From the NCBI GenBank assembly GCA_011634665.1, contig WAEK01000015.1, positions 289,001-353,000 of the forward strand: a DNA stretch of 64,000 nucleotides, given 5' to 3'. Shown here piece after piece: positions 58,385 to 64,000 of this stretch. The stretch is from Mortierella sp. BCC40632. Taxonomy: Eukaryota > Mortierellomycota > Mortierellomycetes > Mortierellales > Mortierellaceae. Made by a program: the position numbers and the translations under genes. Under the pieces are notes generated by a model. The model had not been told where the DNA came from and ran no database searches. It was given only the letters and a program-made list of their open reading frames with translations. The first letter of the stretch is position 1; every line of letters begins with the position of its first letter.

Positions 58385-60168
58385 CCAAGGGAGAAGAGAG
58401 GGTGAGAAAGAGGCCAAGAGAGAGAAAGAGAAAAGAGTGTGAATTCTATTCCTCCACATTTTATCCATGCCTGGTCTGAGCGTGGTCGGAGATAGGGAAA
58501 CACCCTCCTTTAGTGTATCTATTGCATCCTAACTGACTTCCAATTTATCTCGACTCTCTCCTAGGTACAACACCACAGACAATGGTTGCATGTGGTTCGA
58601 TCACTACCGCATCCCGCGCTTCTCAATGCTCGCCAAGTACTCGAGCGTGAAGCCCGGGTCGGGTGAATACGTTCAACCTCCCAACGCAAAGCTCTCGTAC
58701 GGAACTATGGTTCTTATCCGAGCCTCTCTTGTTGGAGGTGCTCGTCGTGGAATGGCCAAAGCCGTGACCATCGCCACCCGATACTCGGCTATCCGTCGTC
58801 AGTTTGTTGACAAGGACTCGCCAAAGTTGTTTGATCCTTCATTGGGTGAGGCCACATCTGGCGAGAGTGAGGCGGGTGAGGCAATTGATCCCAGTAGACA
58901 GGCCATGACTATTGTCGAAACCCCAGTCTTGGATTACTCGATGCAACAGTATCGGCTATTCCCGATCATTGCCGGTGCTTATGCATGTCTCTTTACCAGC
59001 AAGGAGATGATGCGACTTTATGAGGAGAACATGAGAAATATGGCCTCCGGCGACTATTCTCTTTTGGCTGATGTCCATGCTTCTAGTTCTGGTCTCAAAT
59101 CCTTGACAACTACCATGGCCACGGCAGCGATCGAAGAATGTCGACGAGCTTGTGGTGGACATGGATTCTCGACCTTTTCCGGTCTCCCGCTCTTGCTTCA
59201 AGACTATGGTATGGAACTATTTCCTCTCTTTCATTTCTTTATTGAAACTGACATTCCATTCAAACTCTCACTCACTCACTCACTCACTCAATCGGTTTCC
59301 TTCTTTTTGTTGGGAATGAATAGCTCCAAATGTGACATGGGAGGGAGACAACTACATGATTACCCAACAAACAGGCCGATACCTGGCCAAGTCCTTCCGA
59401 GAACTCGTCTCCAAGCGTCGTTCAGCCCAGTTTTCGGCCACGACGGCCATCACAAACCCAACATTGGGTTATCTGAATACCTACCTCGAGAACCCGAACC
59501 TTCGCTGTCCTGCGACCTGTCCCTCTGATTTCTTGAACCAAGAGATCCAAATGGCAGCCTATGGTCAACGGTCTGCCAAGATGATAGCCAACATTGTACA
59601 TGCACTTGATGTTGAGCAACGATCTTGGAATTCTATGCAAGTCGAGATTTATAATGCGTCTGTGGCCCATTGTGAGTTGATCCTTGTACAAAACTTTATT
59701 CTCACGGTCCAGGAATCGATTCGAATCAATGCGGAGCCCTCTTCTTCTTCTTCCACTCCTACTTCTGGAGAAGCATGCCTCCCTGTGTCCAAGAATCTAG
59801 GAGAGGCGCTGAAGGACCTTTCAAATCTTTTTGCATTGCATACGATTGAGAAACATGCAGGAGAGTTCTTGGCCTCTGGTTATTTGGATGCGTCTCAGTT
59901 ACAATGGATTCGTCGAGCCATTATGGATTTGATGGCAATCAAGATTCGACCGAATGCGATTGGATTTGTGGATGCGTTTGCCTTTCCGGATTATCTTCTC
60001 AATTCGGCTTTGGGTGCCTTTGATGGTCGGGTATATGAACGTTATACAGAGATGGCGGCGCGTGAACCTTTGAATAAGACAGAGGTAGTGGAAGGGTATG
60101 AGCAGTTTATTCGACCTTTTACGAACCCCAAGGGTCTCAAGGGCAAGACAATGCAGTCGAGACTGTAG
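57189..60168 (+). CDS. Peroxisomal acyl-CoA oxidase
   Basis: Four exons, 57189-57510, 57651-58053, 58565-59208 and 59324-60168, give 737 residues, the usual size. It catalyses the first step of peroxisomal fatty-acid beta-oxidation, oxidising acyl-CoA to trans-2-enoyl-CoA with FAD and passing electrons to oxygen to form hydrogen peroxide. Motifs: [20 protein letters not shown] (the [11 protein letters not shown]/substrate signature), [20 protein letters not shown], and [25 protein letters not shown] carries the catalytic glutamate near residue 460. The protein ends in SRL, a variant PTS1 peroxisome import signal. The ATG is the first in frame and starts with the expected N-terminal helix region. 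The gene converges with the DENN gene. Confidence 0.96.
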
Positions 60169-60480
60169 AGAGAGAGAGAGAGAGAGAGAGAAGAGGAAGG
60201 GAGACATGGCACTCATTGTCTTTAGAACAAAAGACAATTGGATAAAGGAGAAAAGGGAGGTAGGATTTATACTATACTATACTGCGTCGCAATCATAGTA
60301 GGTGCAAAAGAATAAAGAAAAAAAAAAGAAACAAATGAATGCTAAAGCTGTGCAAGAAAACAGGAATCAACAAACAAAAAAGGGGAAAAGAGCAGCCGAC
60401 AGTAAGAAAAAATAGGGGCCAACAATATCAAGGCTTCGACCTTAAGAGAGCGAATGTGAGAAGATGCCAAAACGCGAAGG

Positions 60481-60511
<31 letters not shown>

Positions 60512-60613
60512 AGGCGTCAAAAAACAAGCTGAGAGAAGGTATAATACAGGCGAGAGAACGAGAAGGGCAGAAAAGAGGAAAAGAGAGAGAGAGGGCTTGA
60601 GCTATAGAACAGG

Positions 60614-60648
<35 letters not shown>

Positions 60649-60664
60649 GAATACTCGAGGATCT
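60169..60664. other. Convergent 3' region between acyl-CoA oxidase and DENN genes
   Basis: About 500 bp with a GA run (60169-60190), A29-type and A34-type runs (about 60480-60510 and 60613-60647) and little else. Presumably 3'UTRs. No gene. Confidence 0.6.
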
Positions 60665-63600
60665 TTAGAGATATGCAGGGTCTAAAGTAGTAGGGAACCG
60701 TCTCGACTCATCATCTATAGAAGAGGAAGAAAAGTATCGTCAACAAAACACGTCTTTTTGACCTCAAAAAACATTTCAATCCGGTACGCTCTCGGGTATA
60801 AAAAAGAAAAGAAAAGAAGCTTTACCATAGATTTGGATATCCCCCGAGGGTGGCACTGCCCTAATTGTTGTCTGCACGCCATAGCTTGGGTCCTATTTTT
60901 TTTTTTAAAGAATGATATCAAGGCTTAGTCATACATACTCAACAAAACAAGGCCTTTAGAGAATGGGAGGGAGGGAGAGAACAGACTCAAATAGACTTAC
61001 GTTCAAGAACTTGGTCTCTTCCTTGCCAATCTTGAATAGGTACCGGTTGATTTTGGCCTTGATGACTTCATCAAAGAACATCACTTCAGGATCTCCAGGG
61101 GATCGGTCCACACGATCCTGAATAAATTGAACAAACGCCTGACTATCCACTAGAGAAGTCATGAAAGGCTTTTTGTTGAAGCAATGAAAAAAAAAAATAA
61201 GAAAGAAAGAAAGAAGGAGATGTTAAGTACTTTGCTCAATGATAACGATTAAATAAAGTGAAAACAACAACTTTAGACTTAAAGAAAGTCACTTACTCTT
61301 GCTTCCTTGTCGACACTCTTCATAAACACATCCCTATGGAATCGAACCGTATCACTGTGCATACTCTCCATCGTTCCACTCCGAGCGCGCGTCGTCGGCG
61401 GTTGCTGGGATTGATCCCAACTCGACGAAGCTCGACCCCCTCCTCGGGGACCCGAGGATGGTTGTTGCGGAGAAAATCCTCCAGGTCCCGAAAGTCCGCC
61501 TGTACGCGTATAGGGAACGCTTTGCGTACTTCCATTGCTATGGTGTTGATGTTGGTGTTGACCATGCCCATGCACATTTCCACTAGAGGCACTAGCCATC
61601 GCTGCCGTTGATCCTGCAACCCGAGTCGTCCATCGGGAGAAGGTTGCCCAGGAGAGTCGTTCCCGACCCTCTCTGTTCCCACCCTCGCTACCACTGCTCG
61701 ACAATTGCTTGGCATGCCCAAGTCCTCTTGGACTATTGTTCTGATTATGAAACGATGGCTGTTGCTGGAACTGGTATGGATGCTGATGCTGTTGTTGCAA
61801 TTGCTGTTGTTGATAGGCGGCTGCACCTGCAAGGATTCCCGATCGATATCCCTTCAACAGTCCAGCCCACATCTGAAGCACACTCCAACAGATAGCCGAC
61901 TCGTTAAATCCTCGGGGCACATTCCAACCGACACCCGACTCGTCAAATCCTCGGGGCACACAAGGGAAGATGAGCTCGTCCATACAACCCGCATGGATCA
62001 AATGAGCACACCCTTCACATCGATACACAAACTGATGTGCTTCAATCGCTTTCACACAAATCCAGCATCGGCTTCCGCCATTGTTCAAGAAGGTCAAGGG
62101 AACAGGAATCGAAACCGATGAAAAAACGTGACCATCCTTGGTGATGGATTCAGTTCGTCCAGCTCCAGGACTAGTGGCTCCGGCCATGTTGGCTCCTGCT
62201 ACGCTTACGCCTACACCCACAGCCATGCTACCGCTGAGTACACTGCTATTTGAGATACTTGCGCCTCCATGGATCGAGCCGTTGCCAGTACCTCCACTGC
62301 CAATGCTTCGAATATCGTCCTCATCGTCAACTACACCGCCAATAATGGCCTGTTCGCTCAGGCTTGGGATCATAGGTGCTGCCGCCAAATAAGTAGGCAA
62401 GGTCACTGTCGAAGGTCCATTAATGCTGGCCATTGTATTCGAGGTGATGGTCGAGACCTGAGACCCAGCCCTGGGCCCCTGCATGATCGATCTCGGAAAC
62501 ATGGTCGAGCTAGACGATTCGATCGATGTCAAGGACGCACGATGTGTCAACTCACGGACAGCCGACATGTTGGCATTGTTGTTTCCATTCTTGGTCGTTC
62601 CATGGCTCTGTTTGGAATGAGAATCAAACCCAGCAGTCTGGTGAAGGTTTTGACTACTAGCACTTTTAGTCATGGTATGAAGTTGATAACCTCCTTGTGG
62701 AGTTGCTGGACTGTTCGTCAAACTGCCTGTGCCATTGCCATGATGACCGTTGGTAGGCATGAGAGACAAGCTCGGAAGGCTAGCCGAAGAGTCCTGCTTC
62801 CTGGGCATCTCGTACATGTTGGGTCGAGAACGACTCGGTGAAAGGATCTTCCGCGTTGCTGTGCTCACAGTGTCATTCGAAAGCTACATTGATTGTGGTC
62901 AGCCAATATTAGTACAAAAAAAAACGACATTTTGGCCAATGAGATCAAGATCTTCTGGACGTGCACTGCTCAGGAATGAGAGAACGGCAGTTATACAAAA
63001 TAACAATGATAAAAAATTGAATGCCCAACTTGCCTCATCCGATGTCAATGGACCAGACTCGAGTGTAGAGGATGCATCTCCGTCCTGCACCAAAGTCCTG
63101 AGTGAGGCGGAGTCGCTGGGGTAAATAATGCTCTCACTCGAACGCTTATCCCTATAAGAGCCCGCCACGCTGCTGGTGATGCTGGCATCGTCCCCTCCGA
63201 CCAGGATTCCCTCCAATAGAGTCTCGCGTTCAAAATCCATCTTGGGAATCTTGGGCAAGGAATTTAGTCCGACCGATGCCTGTGACTGGGAGGCGGCGCT
63301 GTTGGGGTTGAATCCATGATACTGATGCTGTTGTTGTTGTTGCTGCTGTTGTTGTTGCTGTGAATGGCTTTGATACTGTTGCTGTCCGAGTGTGTTGGAG
63401 GATGACTTTCGGCTGATAGTCGGTGAAATATGATCTGAGGAACTCGTGATGGTAGAATAGGTCGGGTTACGTGTACTAGTCGTAGTGATAGTCGAGGCCG
63501 CAGGAGGTCGCATGGATTCTGGTCTCCGATTGGCTCCGCTGGATGATCCTCGAGGAGTATGCGAATGAACACAAAGGAGAGACATTCTTGAGAACGGGTA

Positions 63601-64000
63601 GGCCTCCTTGATGAATTCGGGAGGTCCTGGAGCACCGTTTCGACCCGAGCTTGATGGACGACGGATTAGGCTTGTAGGTGCATACTGCTCCAGAAGCTGA
63701 AGAAGCTTCCTTCTCGGCCTTGGGGGGATTGGGATAGGAGGAAGCTGCACATCGATGCACCCCTTGTCCAAGTCGACGATACATGCCTTGAACAGAGAAA
63801 GGGACAATGTGTTTAGCATGTATCGACAGTAACACGATCATTTGATTGCTCAACTTCTCTCTCTTTTGCATAATAGAAATCAGAAGAAAAGATTTCGCGA
63901 GAAAGGAGCCCATGGTATAGTGTTTTCTTTTCTTTTGTTTTTTTTTTATACTTACATCCTCCGGTGGAAACTCCGGGTCACAGCAGCTTCTTTCGACTCC
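60665..64000 (-). CDS. DENN-domain protein with C1 zinc finger, 5' partial
   Basis: Six exons of the 3' part are visible (minus): about 64000-63956, 63786-63034, 62883-61297, 61168-61001, 60892-60826 and 60714-60665. Phases agree throughout. DENN proteins are usually guanine-nucleotide exchange factors for Rab GTPases in membrane traffic. The end of the central DENN domain reads CIVDLDKGCIDVQLPPIPI. The dDENN part reads RPFMTSLVDSQAFVQFIQDR, DPEVMFFDEVIKAKINRYL and DIQIYDDESRRFPTTLDPAY at the C-terminus. Between them lies a long Gln/Ser/His-rich insert holding a C1-type cysteine finger (CWICVKAIEAHQFVYRCEGC, then HLIHAGCMDELIFPC), a possible lipid or protein-binding module. The 63034 junction uses a GC donor. 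The N-terminal uDENN half lies beyond 64000. Confidence 0.88.

Overview
This is nuclear DNA of a fungus. It holds intron-rich housekeeping genes with canonical GT-AG introns: FACT subunit Spt16, small-subunit protein uS2/RPSA, CNBP/Gis2-like zinc-knuckle protein, mitochondrial uL16, COX subunit 4/5, peroxisomal acyl-CoA oxidase, DHHC acyltransferase, a DENN protein and a FHA tail-anchored protein. Spt16 alone has 12 introns. The dense introns, very long A/T homopolymers and glutamine-, serine- and threonine-rich proteins suggest an early-diverging lineage, probably Mortierellomycota. That placement is inference from protein style; no rRNA or other marker is in the window.

Layout. 1-3.0 kb: 3' part of a RING-H2 gene (+), methionine-R-sulfoxide reductase B (+), and a GNAT acetyltransferase (-) whose second exon carries an apparent one-base frameshift. 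3.0-15.5 kb: an accessory, gene-poor block dominated by a giant inverted repeat. Two arms of about 3.2 kb (about 6010-9203 and 9567-12772) are separated by about 360 bp. Outside them, in mirrored orientation, lie two much more diverged copies of an unknown, broken gene (5.2-5.6 kb - and 12.9-13.5 kb +). 15.6-20.2 kb: SPT16 (13 exons). 20.8-22.1 kb: RPSA. 22.6-24.8 kb: a seven-zinc-knuckle CNBP/Gis2 protein (-), divergent from MRPL16 (25.3-26.2 kb, +). 27.9-29.5 kb: COX4/5. 30.2-34.3 kb: DHHC palmitoyltransferase (-). 34.9-37.7 kb: a protein with three PAH (SIN3-type) domains but no SIN3 catalytic-complex region (-). 39.6-40.4 kb: a small elongin-B/ubiquitin-like protein (-). 40.6-44.9 kb: a 1,399-residue protein of unknown function (-). 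46.8-49.4 kb: UNC-93/MFS-like transporter with a long acidic, Ser-rich tail (-). 49.5-53.0 kb: gene-poor, microsatellite-rich. 53.1-56.7 kb: FHA/coiled-coil/tail-anchored SLMAP/Far10-like protein (+). 57.2-60.2 kb: acyl-CoA oxidase with C-terminal SRL (+). 60.7-64.0 kb: 3' part of a DENN plus C1-domain gene (-), running off the window.

The genes do not form one pathway. Several recurrent sequence features cut across them: long mononucleotide runs in introns and promoters, some splice acceptors preceded by poly-A rather than a pyrimidine tract, two GC-AG introns with the same donor, and very small exons (20 and 23 nt). The main structural anomaly is the palindrome. Whether it is a genuine foldback-type repeat or an assembly product should be settled first.
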